Shown: positions 9,231 through 20,558 of the stretch, in pieces | Position numbering within the stretch: the first letter of the stretch is position 1 | Layout: the number at the start of each line of letters is the position of its first letter | DNA from: Pseudomonadota bacterium | Lineage (GTDB): Bacteria > Pseudomonadota > Gammaproteobacteria > Burkholderiales > SG8-39 | Length of the DNA: 64,000 nucleotides | Assembly: GCA_025352885.1 (NCBI GenBank) | Contig: JANXRZ010000197.1 | Location: 1-64,000 of the forward strand | Direction: 5' to 3' | Made by a program: the position numbers and the translations under genes | Notes under the pieces: model-generated | Told to the model about the DNA's origin: nothing | Seen by the model: only the letters and a program-made list of their open reading frames with translations | Databases searched by the model: none

Positions 9231-10150
9231 TGGCGGCCAGGCGCATCGCGATCTGCATCGGCGACCCGAACGGGATCGGGCCGGAGATCGCCGTGAAGGC
9301 GGCGAAGCACTTTGCCGGCGGCCCCGTCGAGCCCGTACTGGTGGGAGATGAGTTCGTAATCGAAGAATACGGTGGCAAAGGGCTCACGGTCGCGCCGGTT
9401 AAGGCGCTCGACGCCGCCGGCTTCCAGCCCGGCAAGATCGATGCGCGGGCGGGGGCGGCCACCGTCGCTTATGTACGCGAAGCGGTGCGACTCGTGAACG
9501 CAGGGGACGTGGCCGCGATCGTTGCCTGTCCCCAGTCGGAGACTGCGATTAACAGCGCCGGGATCCCGTTCTCCGGCTACGCGGGGCTGCTCGCGCAACT
9601 CACCGAAACACCCGAGGACAAGGTGTTCCTCATGCTCGTGGCGGCTGGCTTGCGCATCGCGCATGTGACCCTGCACGAGAGCGTGCAGAGCGCGCTTGGC
9701 CGTATCACGACCGAACGCGTCGTTGCCGCGGGGCTCGCGACCGCGAAGGCCGTGCAGCGGCTCGGCATCGCGAACCCGAAGCTCGGCGTGTTCGGCATCA
9801 ATCCCCATGCGGGCGAAAACGGGTTGTTCGGGGACGACGACGACCGCATCACGCAGCCTGCCGTTGCGCGCCTGAAGGAACTCGGCGTAGACGTAACGGG
9901 TCCAGTCGGGGCGGATGTGATGCTCTCGCAGAGAAAGCACGACGTGTACCTCGCCATGTTCCATGACCAGGGCCACATCCCCATGAAGCTCCTTTCTCCG
10001 CTGCGGTCCTCCGCGCTGTCGATCGGCACGCCCGTCGTGTTCTCGAGCGTAGGGCACGGCAGTGCGCACGACATCGCCGGCAAGAACCTGGCCGATCCCG
10101 CATCGGTCATCGAGACGTTTACGCTCCTGAGCGGTGTAACGGCGCACTGA
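9230..10150 (+). CDS. PdxA-family dehydrogenase (4-hydroxythreonine-4-phosphate dehydrogenase family); TphB-like cis-diol dehydrogenase by context
   Basis: IAICIGDPNGIGPEIAVKA; metal-ligand His in HVTLHESVQ, NPHAGENGLFG, MFHDQGHIPMK. One-base overlap with the oxygenase beta gene. Confidence 0.88.
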   Translation: MAARRIAICIGDPNGIGPEIAVKAAKHFAGGPVEPVLVGDEFVIEEYGGKGLTVAPVKALDAAGFQPGKIDARAGAATVAYVREAVRLVNAGDVAAIVACPQSETAINSAGIPFSGYAGLLAQLTETPEDKVFLMLVAAGLRIAHVTLHESVQSALGRITTERVVAAGLATAKAVQRLGIANPKLGVFGINPHAGENGLFGDDDDRITQPAVARLKELGVDVTGPVGADVMLSQRKHDVYLAMFHDQGHIPMKLLSPLRSSALSIGTPVVFSSVGHGSAHDIAGKNLADPASVIETFTLLSGVTAH

Positions 10151-10155
10151 GTCCC

Positions 10156-11148
10156 TTGCCCGAGCGCTTCACCATCCGCGTGGCCAACACCGACATCGCT
10201 TTTGCCTGCGATGCGAACACGACGATCCTCGACGCGGCGAATGCCGCGGGGTTTGAGCTGCCGTACTCCTGCCGGCGCGGCGCCTGCGCCAGCTGCCGCG
10301 GGCTCGTACGCTCGGGCGAGATCGAGACGCCGTACCCGGGAGACATTTATGTGCTCTTCTGCCAGGCGCGCCCGAAAACCGATCTCGAAATCGTCCCCCG
10401 CGAAATCCGCCCCATCGATCCGGCCGCGAAGAGCACGATCGACGCCAAGGTGTTGCGCGTCGTCGAAGCGGCCGACGATGTGCGCATCGTGCAGCTTCGG
10501 TTCCCGGCCGGCGTGCGCGCAAAGTTCAAGGCCGGCCAGTATCTCGACGTGATCCTGGACGACGGCGAGCGCCGGAGCTTCTCGATGGCAAACGCGCCCC
10601 AGCAGAGCGATGTCGCGGTGCTGCATGTGCGCGTCATGAAGGGCGGGCGCTTTTCGGAGCAAGTCCTGCCGGGGCTCGCGTCCGGAAGCCTGCTCAAAAT
10701 CGAGATTCCGTCCGGCGATTTCTGGCTGAGGGACAGCGCCAAGCCCGCCGTCTTCGTCGCAAGCGGCACGGGCTTCGCGCCGGTCAAGTCGATTCTCGAA
10801 GACGCGTTGCGAAAAAAGGATCCGCGCGACATGATCCTCTACTGGGGGGCGCGCCGCGAAAAGGATCTGTACCTCGCCGACCTGCCGAAGAAGTGGGCCG
10901 CGCAAAACCCCAAATTCCGATTCATCCCCGTGCTCTCCGAACCCGAGCCGGGCTGGACCGGTCGCACCGGCTTCGTGCACCGCGCGGTCATGGAAGACTA
11001 TCCGTCCCTCGCGGCGTACCAGGTCTATGCCTGCGGCGTGACTGCGATGGTTGAAGCCGCGCGGCGCGACTTCATCGCCGAGCGGGGGCTGCCGCCGGAC
11101 GATTTCTACTGTGACGCGTTCGTCACGCCTGCTGACCTGAAAACCTAA
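10156..11148 (+). CDS. Ring-hydroxylating oxygenase reductase: N-terminal plant-type 2Fe-2S ferredoxin plus FAD/NAD(P) reductase (TphA1-like), TTG start
   Basis: YSCRRGACASCRGLV...FCQARP (Cx4Cx2C...C); RSFSMAN FAD motif; VFVASGTGFAPVKSILE NAD-binding motif. Confidence 0.88.
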   Translation: MPERFTIRVANTDIAFACDANTTILDAANAAGFELPYSCRRGACASCRGLVRSGEIETPYPGDIYVLFCQARPKTDLEIVPREIRPIDPAAKSTIDAKVLRVVEAADDVRIVQLRFPAGVRAKFKAGQYLDVILDDGERRSFSMANAPQQSDVAVLHVRVMKGGRFSEQVLPGLASGSLLKIEIPSGDFWLRDSAKPAVFVASGTGFAPVKSILEDALRKKDPRDMILYWGARREKDLYLADLPKKWAAQNPKFRFIPVLSEPEPGWTGRTGFVHRAVMEDYPSLAAYQVYACGVTAMVEAARRDFIAERGLPPDDFYCDAFVTPADLKT

Positions 11149-11157
11149 AGGACTCCC

Positions 11158-11544
11158 ATGGACAAGGACCTGAAACCCCTCTACGACCGCGGCCTCAAAG
11201 TGAGGAAGGAAGTGCTCGGCGACGAGTACGTCGACGATGCGATCAACTCGGCCGACGACTTTTCGCGGCCGTTGCAGGAATACATCACCGCGCATGCATG
11301 GGCCTCGAGCTGGGCGAGGCCGGGACTGGAGAAGAAGACGCGCTCGATGCTCAACCTCGCCATGTTGACCGCGCTGAACCGGCCCCACGAGTTCCGCATC
11401 CATGTGAAAGGGGCGCTCAACAACGGCGTTACCAAGGAGGAGATCCGCGAGATCCTCATCCACACCGCCGTATACTGCGGCGCACCGGCGGCCATGGACA
11501 GCTTTCGCGTGGCCAAGGAAGTGTTCAAGGAAGTGGGAATCTAA
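11158..11544 (+). CDS. Carboxymuconolactone decarboxylase family protein
   Basis: YDRGLKVRKEVLGDEYVDDA, ARPGLEKKTRSMLNLAMLTALNRPHEFRIHVKGALNNGVTKEEIREILIHTAVYCGAPAAMDSF. Confidence 0.9.
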   Translation: MDKDLKPLYDRGLKVRKEVLGDEYVDDAINSADDFSRPLQEYITAHAWASSWARPGLEKKTRSMLNLAMLTALNRPHEFRIHVKGALNNGVTKEEIREILIHTAVYCGAPAAMDSFRVAKEVFKEVGI

Positions 11545-11585
11545 GCTTTGCACCGCTGATCAAAATACGATTGCAGGAGCCTGGC

Positions 11586-12893
11586 ATGGTCAATCTCGAG
11601 CACTACTGGATGCCCTACACGGACAACCCGCGCTTCAAGGCGGCGCCGAAGATGATCGTCGGGGCGAAGGACATGCACTACACCCTCGCCGACGGCAGGC
11701 AGGTGCTCGATGGCCTGGCGACGCTGTGGTGCGTGAACGCGGGCCACTGCCGGCCGAAGATCGTCGAGGCGATCCAGAAGCAGGCCGGCCAGCTCGATTT
11801 CGCCTCCTCTTTCTCGACAGGGCATCCGCTTGCGTTCGCAGTGGCGGAGCGCGTAGCCGAGCTGGCCCCAGAGGGCCTCGATCATGTGTTCTTCACCAAC
11901 TCCGGCTCCGAAGCCGTCGACACGGTGATGAAAATGGCCGTGGCCTTTCACCGGATCCGCGGCGAAGGCGCGCGCACGCGCTTCATTGGCCGGGAAAAGG
12001 GCTACCACGGCGTGAACATCGGCGGCATGTCGGTTTCCGGCGTGCCGGTGAACCGCAAGGCGTACGGCGGGCTGCTGCTCGGCGGCACCGACCATTTGCG
12101 CCACACCCACGACCTGGCGCGTGCCTTTACGCGCGGATGCCCGGCGACGGGCGCGGAGCTTGCGGATGAACTCGAGCAGCGCATCCTGCCGCTGCACGAC
12201 GCCTCGAACATCGCCGCGGTGATCGTCGAGCCGGTGTCGGGCGCCGGCGGAGTGCTCGTGCCGCCCCAGGGCTACCTGCAAAAACTGAGGGACATCTGCA
12301 CGAAGCACGGCATCCTGCTGATCTTCGATGAGGTCATCTGCGGCTTCGGCCGGCTCGGCAAGCCGTTCGCTTCCCAATACTTCGGCGTCACCCCGGACAT
12401 GATTACGTTTGCAAAAGGCGTTACCTCCGGAAGCGTGCCGCTCGGTGGCGTCATCGTTAAGAAGGATATCTACGAGACGTTCATGAAATCAGCGGGCGCA
12501 GGGGTGCAGTTCTTTCACGGCTACACGTACTCTGGTCACCCGCTGGCCTGCGCCGCGGCGCTGGGGACGCTCGACACTTACGCCGAGGAAAAGCTCTTCG
12601 ACCGCCCGATCGAACTGGCGAAGGCCTTCGAGGAGGGCGTGCATTCCTTCAAGGGATCGCCGCACGTGATCGACTGCCGCAACCTCGGGCTCATCGGCGC
12701 GATCGAGCTGACTCCGCGCCTGGGCGCAGCCGGCGCACGCGGCTTCGAGGTCTTCGAGAAATGCTGGGACAAGGGCGTGTTCGTCCGGCCGATCGGGGAC
12801 AACGTGGCTTTCTGCCCGCCGCTCATCTGCGAGAAGACGCACCTCGACCAGATGTTCGGCACCGTGGCGGAAGTCCTGCGGACGGTCTCCTGA
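11586..12893 (+). CDS. Class III aminotransferase (omega-amino acid--pyruvate aminotransferase type)
   Basis: DGLATLWCVNAGHCRPKIVEAIQKQ, FTNSGSEAVDTVMKMA, IFDEVICGFGRLG, ITFAKGVTSG (PLP Lys). Confidence 0.9.
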   Translation: MVNLEHYWMPYTDNPRFKAAPKMIVGAKDMHYTLADGRQVLDGLATLWCVNAGHCRPKIVEAIQKQAGQLDFASSFSTGHPLAFAVAERVAELAPEGLDHVFFTNSGSEAVDTVMKMAVAFHRIRGEGARTRFIGREKGYHGVNIGGMSVSGVPVNRKAYGGLLLGGTDHLRHTHDLARAFTRGCPATGAELADELEQRILPLHDASNIAAVIVEPVSGAGGVLVPPQGYLQKLRDICTKHGILLIFDEVICGFGRLGKPFASQYFGVTPDMITFAKGVTSGSVPLGGVIVKKDIYETFMKSAGAGVQFFHGYTYSGHPLACAAALGTLDTYAEEKLFDRPIELAKAFEEGVHSFKGSPHVIDCRNLGLIGAIELTPRLGAAGARGFEVFEKCWDKGVFVRPIGDNVAFCPPLICEKTHLDQMFGTVAEVLRTVS

Positions 12894-12906
12894 TCATGCC
12901 GGCCTG

Positions 12907-14193
12907 ATGGTTGCGAAAGCCAAGGCCCGCAAAGGGGCCTGGACGATGCTGCGCAAGCTCGGCCCCGGCCTCATCACCGGCGCGGCCGATGACGACCCCA
13001 GCGGGATAGCGACTTACTCGCAGGCCGGCGCGCAGTTCGGCAACGGCCTCTTGTGGTCGGTGCTCTTCACCTACCCGCTCATGGTGGGGATCCAGGTGGT
13101 GAGCGCGCGCATAGGGCGGGTGACCGGGCATGGGCTTGCCGCGAATATCCGGCGCCACTACCCGGCCTGGCTCGTCTACACGCTGGTCTCGCTGCTCGTG
13201 GTCGCCAATACGATCAACATCGCGGCGGACCTCGGCGCGATGGCGGCGGCGGTGAAGCTCGTGGCCGGCGGCGCGGTTCACGTTTACGTCGTCGTGTTCG
13301 CCGTCGGCTCGCTCGTGCTGCAGGTGTTCGTCCCCTTTCCGCGCTATTCGCCGATCCTCAAGTGGCTGACGATGGCGCTGTTCGCCTACGTGGGCACGGT
13401 TTTCCTCGTCGACGTGCCCTGGGCGCAGGTTGCGGCGGATACGGTGATTCCGGCCATCAAGCTGGACGCCGGTTATCTCGTGATGCTGGTCGCGGTCTTC
13501 GGCACGACGATCAGTCCGTACCTTTTCTTCTGGCAGGCGTCGCAGGAAGTCGAGGAGCAGCGCGCCGCACGCGGCCAGAAGCCCCTGATCGACGCACCCC
13601 GCCAGGCGCCGCGCCAGTTGCGCCGCATCGACCTGGATACCTATGTGGGAATGGGCTTCTCCAACCTCGTCGCGTTCTTCATCATGCTGACGACGGCGGT
13701 GACCCTGCATTCGCACGGGATCACGGATATCCAGAGCTCGGCGCAGGCTGCCGAAGCCCTGCGTCCGATTGCGGGGGAGTTTGCCTTCGCGCTTTTCGCC
13801 GCGGGCATCGTGGGCACCGGACTGCTGGCGGTGCCGGTGTTGGCGGGATCGGCTGCTTATGCCGTCGCCGAAACGCTCGAGTGGCGCATTGGCCTCGGCC
13901 TGAAGCTCGGCGAGGCGCGCGGGTTTTACGCGATCCTGAGTGCTGCGACGCTGTTTGGCCTGGCGATCAATTTCTCGACGATCGACCCGATCAAGGCACT
14001 CATCTGGAGCGCGGTGATCAACGGCGTCATCTCGGTGCCGATCATGGTGGTGATGATGCTCATGGCGGCGCGGGCGGACATCATGGGACAGTTCGTGGTC
14101 AAACGCCGCCTCAAGTGGCTGGGCTGGCTTGCAACCGGCACGATGGCCGCGGCCGTGCTGACGATGTTCGCTACAACCATCCCGACTTCCTGA
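12907..14193 (+). CDS. Nramp-family divalent metal ion transporter
   Basis: LGPGLITGAADDDPSGIATYSQAGAQFG (Nramp TM1 metal site) and many TM segments. Confidence 0.9.
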   Translation: MVAKAKARKGAWTMLRKLGPGLITGAADDDPSGIATYSQAGAQFGNGLLWSVLFTYPLMVGIQVVSARIGRVTGHGLAANIRRHYPAWLVYTLVSLLVVANTINIAADLGAMAAAVKLVAGGAVHVYVVVFAVGSLVLQVFVPFPRYSPILKWLTMALFAYVGTVFLVDVPWAQVAADTVIPAIKLDAGYLVMLVAVFGTTISPYLFFWQASQEVEEQRAARGQKPLIDAPRQAPRQLRRIDLDTYVGMGFSNLVAFFIMLTTAVTLHSHGITDIQSSAQAAEALRPIAGEFAFALFAAGIVGTGLLAVPVLAGSAAYAVAETLEWRIGLGLKLGEARGFYAILSAATLFGLAINFSTIDPIKALIWSAVINGVISVPIMVVMMLMAARADIMGQFVVKRRLKWLGWLATGTMAAAVLTMFATTIPTS

Positions 14194-15139
14194 AGCGGAA
14201 CCACAGGTAGATGTCGATCCCGAACATGAGGCTGAGCGCGAAGGGATAGCCCCAGAGCCACTTCAGTTCGGGCATATGCTCGAAGTTCATGCCGTAGACC
14301 CCCGCGACCATCGTAGGCACGGCGACGAGCGCGCCGTACGCCGCGAGCCGCTTGGTGGTCTCGTTTTCCGCAAGCGTAATGAGGGACAGGTTGACCGAAG
14401 TGGCCGTGGTCACCATTTCCCGCGTGGAATCGATGTTCTGGTTGATGCGGATCAGGTGGTCGTAGACATCGCGAAAGTATTCACTCATCCCCGAGCAGAT
14501 CTGCGGCACCCGGCCGCCGAAAAGCTTGCCGACGGTGTCGAGCAGCGGCCCCGTCGCGTGCTTGAGGGTCATGAGCTTGTGCTTCAGGTCGTAGAGCGAC
14601 TCGATGTTGGCCCGCGTCGTGGATTCGCCTGAAAAAATGCGCGCCTCGATCTCCTCGAGCTCCGTCTCGAGCGCGTCGAACACCGGGAAATACCGGTCGA
14701 CGATCGCATCCATGAGGGCATAAAGCACGTAACCCGAGCCGTTGCGCAGCAACTGGGGCTCGCGTTCGCAGCGCGCACGGACATCCTGGAACCCTTTGCC
14801 CGTGCGGGAGCGGACCGAGAGCACGTAGTTGCGGCCGACGAACACGTCGACTTCGCCTACATTGAGCTCGCCGGCCTTGATCTCAACCGTATGCAGGACG
14901 GCAAAAAGCGAATCGCCGTACTCCTCGATCTTGGGCCGCTGGTGGCCATGGCGCGCATCCTCGACCGCAAGCTCGTGCAGGTCGAACTCTTCCTTCATCT
15001 TCTCGAGCTCGCCGGGATCCGCGTCCTTGAGCGCGACCCAGACGAAGCAGTCGGGCCGGCTCACGTAGGTGCTGATGTCCTCTACCGGAATCTCGGCGAG
15101 CTTTTTGCCATCCTGGTAGGCGACGCAGTTGATCAGCAT
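14171..15139 (-). CDS. corA: CorA-family Mg2+/Co2+ transporter
   Basis: C-terminal YGMNFEHMPELKWLWGYPFAL (GMN motif) and two terminal TM helices; N-term MLINCVAYQDGKKLAEIPVEDISTYV. Confidence 0.93.
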   Translation of the reverse strand: MLINCVAYQDGKKLAEIPVEDISTYVSRPDCFVWVALKDADPGELEKMKEEFDLHELAVEDARHGHQRPKIEEYGDSLFAVLHTVEIKAGELNVGEVDVFVGRNYVLSVRSRTGKGFQDVRARCEREPQLLRNGSGYVLYALMDAIVDRYFPVFDALETELEEIEARIFSGESTTRANIESLYDLKHKLMTLKHATGPLLDTVGKLFGGRVPQICSGMSEYFRDVYDHLIRINQNIDSTREMVTTATSVNLSLITLAENETTKRLAAYGALVAVPTMVAGVYGMNFEHMPELKWLWGYPFALSLMFGIDIYLWFRFRKSGWL

Positions 15140-15184
15140 TCGGGGATGATAACGGTAAAATATGTGTTTTCCCGGGGCAAGGCC

Positions 15185-16399
15185 ATGCTGCAACTCTCCA
15201 AGCGCGCTCAGGATCTGGGCACTGAAAATGCCTTCGTTGTGCTGGCCGAGGTCAACGCGCTTGCGCGGACCGGCAAGGACATCATCTCCTTCTGCATCGG
15301 GCAGCCGGACTTCCCGGCGCCGATGCACGTGCAGGAAGCCGGCATCCGCGCGATCCGCGAAGGCAAGCACGGCTACACGCCTTCGGCAGGCATCGATCCC
15401 CTTCGGGAAGCGGCTGCGCGCTACATGGCAGGGATGCGCGGCGGGCTGCCCATCCGCCCGGATGACGTGGTGGTCGGCGCAGGCGCGAAGCCGTTCATCG
15501 CTTACGCCATCCTGTCGGTGACGGACTATGGCGTGGGCGACGAAGTGATCTACCCGAACCCGGGCTTCCCGATTTACGAATCGCAGATCGTGGCCTGCGG
15601 CGCAAAGCCCGTCCCGATCCACCTCAAGGAGGCGCGCAACTTCTCCTTCGACCCGGCCGAGCTCGAAAGGCTGATCACGCCGAAGACGAAGCTGCTGATC
15701 CTCAACTATCCGCACAACCCGACCGGCGGCCTTCTCACCAAGGCGGAACTCGAGCAGATTGCGGCGATCCTCAAGAAGCATCCGCACGTGTGGGTGTACG
15801 CCGACGAGATTTATTCGCGGCTGACCTTCGACGGGACGTTCTTCTCGATCGCACAGGTCCCGGGCATGTACGAGCGCACGATCATCTCGGACGGGGCCTC
15901 GAAGACGTGGGCGATGACCGGCTGGCGCATCGGCTTCATCTCGAACCCGACGCTCTCGCCGGTCTTCACGCGCTGGGTCACCAATACGGACTCCTGCGCC
16001 TCGCAGATTTCTCAGTGGGCCGCGGTCGAGGCGATCAACGGCCCGCAGGACGCGGCCGAGATGATGAAGAAAAGTTTCCTCGAGCGGCGGGACCTCATCG
16101 TGGGACTGCTGAACAAGGTCCCGGGGGTTATCTGCAAGACGCCCGGCGGGGCTTTCTATGCGTGGCCGAATGTCACCGAGGCCTGCAAGCTGATCGGCGC
16201 GAAGGATTCCGAGGATTTCAGGAAGCGCCTGCTCAACGAGGCCGGCGTCGCCGTTCTCGCCGACATCCATTTCGGCTCACGAGTGCCCGGCGAAGGCCAG
16301 CACGTGCGTTTTTCTTACGCGGCCTCGAACGAGATGATCGAGAAAGGCGTGGCCCGCATGGCGGAGTTCATCCGGAAGAATACCGCCCGGGCGGCGTGA
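15185..16399 (+). CDS. PLP-dependent aminotransferase, class I/II
   Basis: ISFCIGQPDFPAP, LLILNYPHNPTGGLLTKAEL, YADEIYSRLTFDG, SDGASKTWAMTGWRIGF (PLP Lys). Confidence 0.92.
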   Translation: MLQLSKRAQDLGTENAFVVLAEVNALARTGKDIISFCIGQPDFPAPMHVQEAGIRAIREGKHGYTPSAGIDPLREAAARYMAGMRGGLPIRPDDVVVGAGAKPFIAYAILSVTDYGVGDEVIYPNPGFPIYESQIVACGAKPVPIHLKEARNFSFDPAELERLITPKTKLLILNYPHNPTGGLLTKAELEQIAAILKKHPHVWVYADEIYSRLTFDGTFFSIAQVPGMYERTIISDGASKTWAMTGWRIGFISNPTLSPVFTRWVTNTDSCASQISQWAAVEAINGPQDAAEMMKKSFLERRDLIVGLLNKVPGVICKTPGGAFYAWPNVTEACKLIGAKDSEDFRKRLLNEAGVAVLADIHFGSRVPGEGQHVRFSYAASNEMIEKGVARMAEFIRKNTARAA

Positions 16400-16866
16400 G
16401 CTCGCAGGTGACCGCTCCCTGGAAGCCGCCTTCGGTGACCGTTGCGGCGGTCATTGAGCGGAACGGGCGTTTCCTGATGGTCGAGGAGGAGTTCGACGGC
16501 AAGCGCGTGCTCAACCAGCCGGCCGGGCACCTGGACCCGGGCGAGAGCCTCGTCCACGCCTGCGCCCGCGAGGTGCTCGAGGAAACCGCGCACCGCTTCA
16601 AGCCGACGTCCGTGGTGGGCATCTACCGCTGGTACTACGCGCCCAAGGATGTCACTTTCATCCGGTTTACCTTTGCAGGCGAGCTCGGCGGCGTCGAGGA
16701 AGGCCGCGCACTCGACAAGGAAATCATCGCAGCGAACTGGTACACGCGGGACGAACTCGTTTCGAAAGCATCGATGCATCGCACGCCGCTCGTCATGTCC
16801 TGCATCGACGACTTCCTTGCGGGCAAGCGCTTCCCGCTCGAGGTGTTCTCAGGCGAGTACGCCTGA
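16396..16866 (+). CDS. nudJ: Nudix hydrolase, NudJ type (GTG start overlapping upstream stop)
   Basis: Nudix box [22 protein letters not shown]; position directly upstream of mnmA as in E. coli nudJ-mnmA. Confidence 0.85.
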   Translation: MSSQVTAPWKPPSVTVAAVIERNGRFLMVEEEFDGKRVLNQPAGHLDPGESLVHACAREVLEETAHRFKPTSVVGIYRWYYAPKDVTFIRFTFAGELGGVEEGRALDKEIIAANWYTRDELVSKASMHRTPLVMSCIDDFLAGKRFPLEVFSGEYA

Positions 16867-17960
16867 TGGGCGAGCGCATCGTCGTCGGCCTGTCCGGCGG
16901 GGTGGATTCCTCCGTCGCCGCGCTCCTGCTCAAGCGGGAAGGCTACGACGTCATCGGCCTGTTCATGAAGAACTGGGAGGACGACGACGATGACGAGTAC
17001 TGCTCCACGCGCCAGGACCTGATCGACGCCGCTTCGGCCGCTGACGTGATCGGAATCGAACTCGAGGCGGTCAACTTCGCAGCCGACTACAAGGACCGCG
17101 TGTTCGCCGATTTCCTGCGTGAGTATTCCGCCGGACGCACGCCGAACCCCGATGTGCTCTGCAATGCGGAGATCAAGTTCAAGGCGTTCCTCGACCATGC
17201 GATCGACCTGGGCGCCTCGCGGATCGCGACCGGTCACTACGCGCAGGTGCGTGAAATCGTCGTGGACCGCGAAGAAGGTGTGAGCCAGTTCGAGCTGCTG
17301 CGCGGGGCCGACCCGGCCAAGGACCAGAGCTACTTCCTGCACCGGCTGAACCAGTCGCAACTCTCGCGCGTGCTGTTCCCGGTCGGCCATCTCGAAAAGA
17401 CAGAAGTGCGCCGCATCGCGCACGAAGCGCGCCTGCCGAACCATGACAAGAAGGATTCGACCGGCATCTGCTTCATCGGCGAGCGGCCGTTCCGTGAGTT
17501 CCTCAATCGCTACCTGCCGAAGGAGCCGGGTCCGATCCGCACGCCGGACGGCCGCACGATCGGCCAGCACATTGGCCTCGCGTTCTACACGATCGGCCAA
17601 CGCAAGGGCATCGGCATCGGCGGCAAGCGGGGAAGCGACGGCACGGCCTGGTACGTGGCAGACAAGGACCTCGCGGAAAACGTCCTGGTCGTGGTGCAGG
17701 GCCACGACGACCCCTTGCTGCTCAAGCGCCGCCTTTCGGCGCTCGATACGACCTGGGTCAGTGGCGACGCTCCTGCCGAGGAATCGATCCACTCGGCCAA
17801 GAGCCGTTATCGCCAGGCCGACTCAACTTGCCAGGTTACCCGGGTGGAAGACGACGGGGTCTCCCTGGAATTCTCCGAGCCGCAGTGGGCGGTGACCCCG
17901 GGACAGTCGGTCGTGCTGTATGACGGCGCCGTCTGCCTCGGCGGCGGGATCATTACCTAA
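16866..17960 (+). CDS. mnmA: tRNA-specific 2-thiouridylase MnmA
   Basis: [66 protein letters not shown]. Confidence 0.97.
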   Translation: MGERIVVGLSGGVDSSVAALLLKREGYDVIGLFMKNWEDDDDDEYCSTRQDLIDAASAADVIGIELEAVNFAADYKDRVFADFLREYSAGRTPNPDVLCNAEIKFKAFLDHAIDLGASRIATGHYAQVREIVVDREEGVSQFELLRGADPAKDQSYFLHRLNQSQLSRVLFPVGHLEKTEVRRIAHEARLPNHDKKDSTGICFIGERPFREFLNRYLPKEPGPIRTPDGRTIGQHIGLAFYTIGQRKGIGIGGKRGSDGTAWYVADKDLAENVLVVVQGHDDPLLLKRRLSALDTTWVSGDAPAEESIHSAKSRYRQADSTCQVTRVEDDGVSLEFSEPQWAVTPGQSVVLYDGAVCLGGGIIT

Positions 17961-17963
17961 GCT

Positions 17964-18419
17964 CTACCAGATCAGGCGGCCGTTCCAGATCGCGCTCTTG
18001 GCAAAGCGCACGATGGGCACGATCGCGATCATCGCGTAGCCGAGCTGGTTGGCTCGGAAGAAAGCCGCGCGCACTTCCTTGCGCGGCACGGACGGGACAA
18101 CCGCGGACCCCGCGACCGTATCCACCCACACCGAGATGAAGAAACACGGCACGAGCGCAATCAGGACGGCGAGGTCGCCTTCGCCCGCGTGGGGCCGGGC
18201 GTCGAAATCGTCCAGGCCCACGAGCCAGCCCGCGGCAAACACCGCGATCGTTGTGACGAGTGTCGAGGCGAGTGTGGCGAGGCTGGCGGTGGCCGCAATG
18301 CGACCAGTGGTGACGGGAAGCGTTTTCCGGAGCTCCCAGGCCTTGGCCAGGATGATCGGAACCAGCAACAGCCAGGAATAAACCGCGAAATTGACGAACA
18401 GCAGGGTGCCTTCGTTCAC
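17964..18419 (-). CDS. Hypothetical integral membrane protein
   Basis: Clear TM segments (LLFVNFAVYSWLLLVPIIL; LATLASTLVTTIAVFAAGWLVG; LAVLIALVPCFFISVWV). No family recognised. Confidence 0.65.
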   Translation of the reverse strand: MNEGTLLFVNFAVYSWLLLVPIILAKAWELRKTLPVTTGRIAATASLATLASTLVTTIAVFAAGWLVGLDDFDARPHAGEGDLAVLIALVPCFFISVWVDTVAGSAVVPSVPRKEVRAAFFRANQLGYAMIAIVPIVRFAKSAIWNGRLIW

Positions 18420-18437
18420 CCGGCTGTGCCTATGGCA

Positions 18438-19046
18438 TCAAACGGAAGGGACGGTATCGGCGAAGGCCGGGCGTTCGGAGAGCTTGTCGAAATGACGTGC
18501 GAGGTTGGGATGCTGGCCGCGCCAGTCGAGGCTCGGAAAGCGGAAGGTGAGCCAGCCGAGGGTGCAGCCGAACGCAATGTCGGCCAGCGTGAAACCGTTG
18601 CCATGGCACCAGGGCTTCTCGCCGAGATCGCGCGCCATTTCGGCCAGGCCGCGCTCGAGCTTGCCGTTCTGCCGCGCCACCCATGCGGTGCTTTGCAGCT
18701 TCGCTTCGCGTGCCTGCTCGTAGCGGATCAGGATGCCGGCGTCGATCGTGCCGTCGGCCAGCGCCTCCCAGCGGCGAACCGCGATGCGGTCGCGGTTTTC
18801 CTCGGGGATCAGGCGGCCCTTGGGCGAGACGGTGTCGAGAAACTCGGCGATGACGCGCGAATCGTAAAGTGTGGCGCCGTCATCGAGCACGAGCACGGGC
18901 ACCTTGCCCAGCGGGTTGTGGGCAGGCACCGGGCTGTCGGCCGCCATGACGTCGACCTGCTCGAAAGCGCATTCGACCCGCTTCTCGGCAAGCACGATGC
19001 GCACTTTGCGCGTGAAGGGACTTGGAACCGAGCCAAGGAGTTTCAT
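18438..19046 (-). CDS. Glutathione S-transferase family protein
   Basis: MKLLGSVPSPFTRKVRIVLAEKRV; NPLGKVPVLVLDDGATLYDSRVIAEFLD; FTLADIAFGCTLGWL. Confidence 0.9.
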   Translation of the reverse strand: MKLLGSVPSPFTRKVRIVLAEKRVECAFEQVDVMAADSPVPAHNPLGKVPVLVLDDGATLYDSRVIAEFLDTVSPKGRLIPEENRDRIAVRRWEALADGTIDAGILIRYEQAREAKLQSTAWVARQNGKLERGLAEMARDLGEKPWCHGNGFTLADIAFGCTLGWLTFRFPSLDWRGQHPNLARHFDKLSERPAFADTVPSV

Positions 19047-19098
19047 GTGTGGTTTTATCCGGAAATATTGCACACGCATTATAGCATCGCGACCCTGA

Positions 19099-20514
<1,416 letters not shown>

Positions 20515-20558
20515 GTCCCGACCTCCTTCCTTCCTGACGCGCTTCGGCGCGCTGCCGC

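Noticed and set aside
9577-11553. 658-aa minus-strand ORF
   Set aside because: Antisense to pdxA-like, reductase and CMD genes; no domain.
15140-16270. N-terminal extension of the 699-aa corA ORF
   Set aside because: Extension is antisense to the class I aminotransferase; true CorA start MLINC at 15139.
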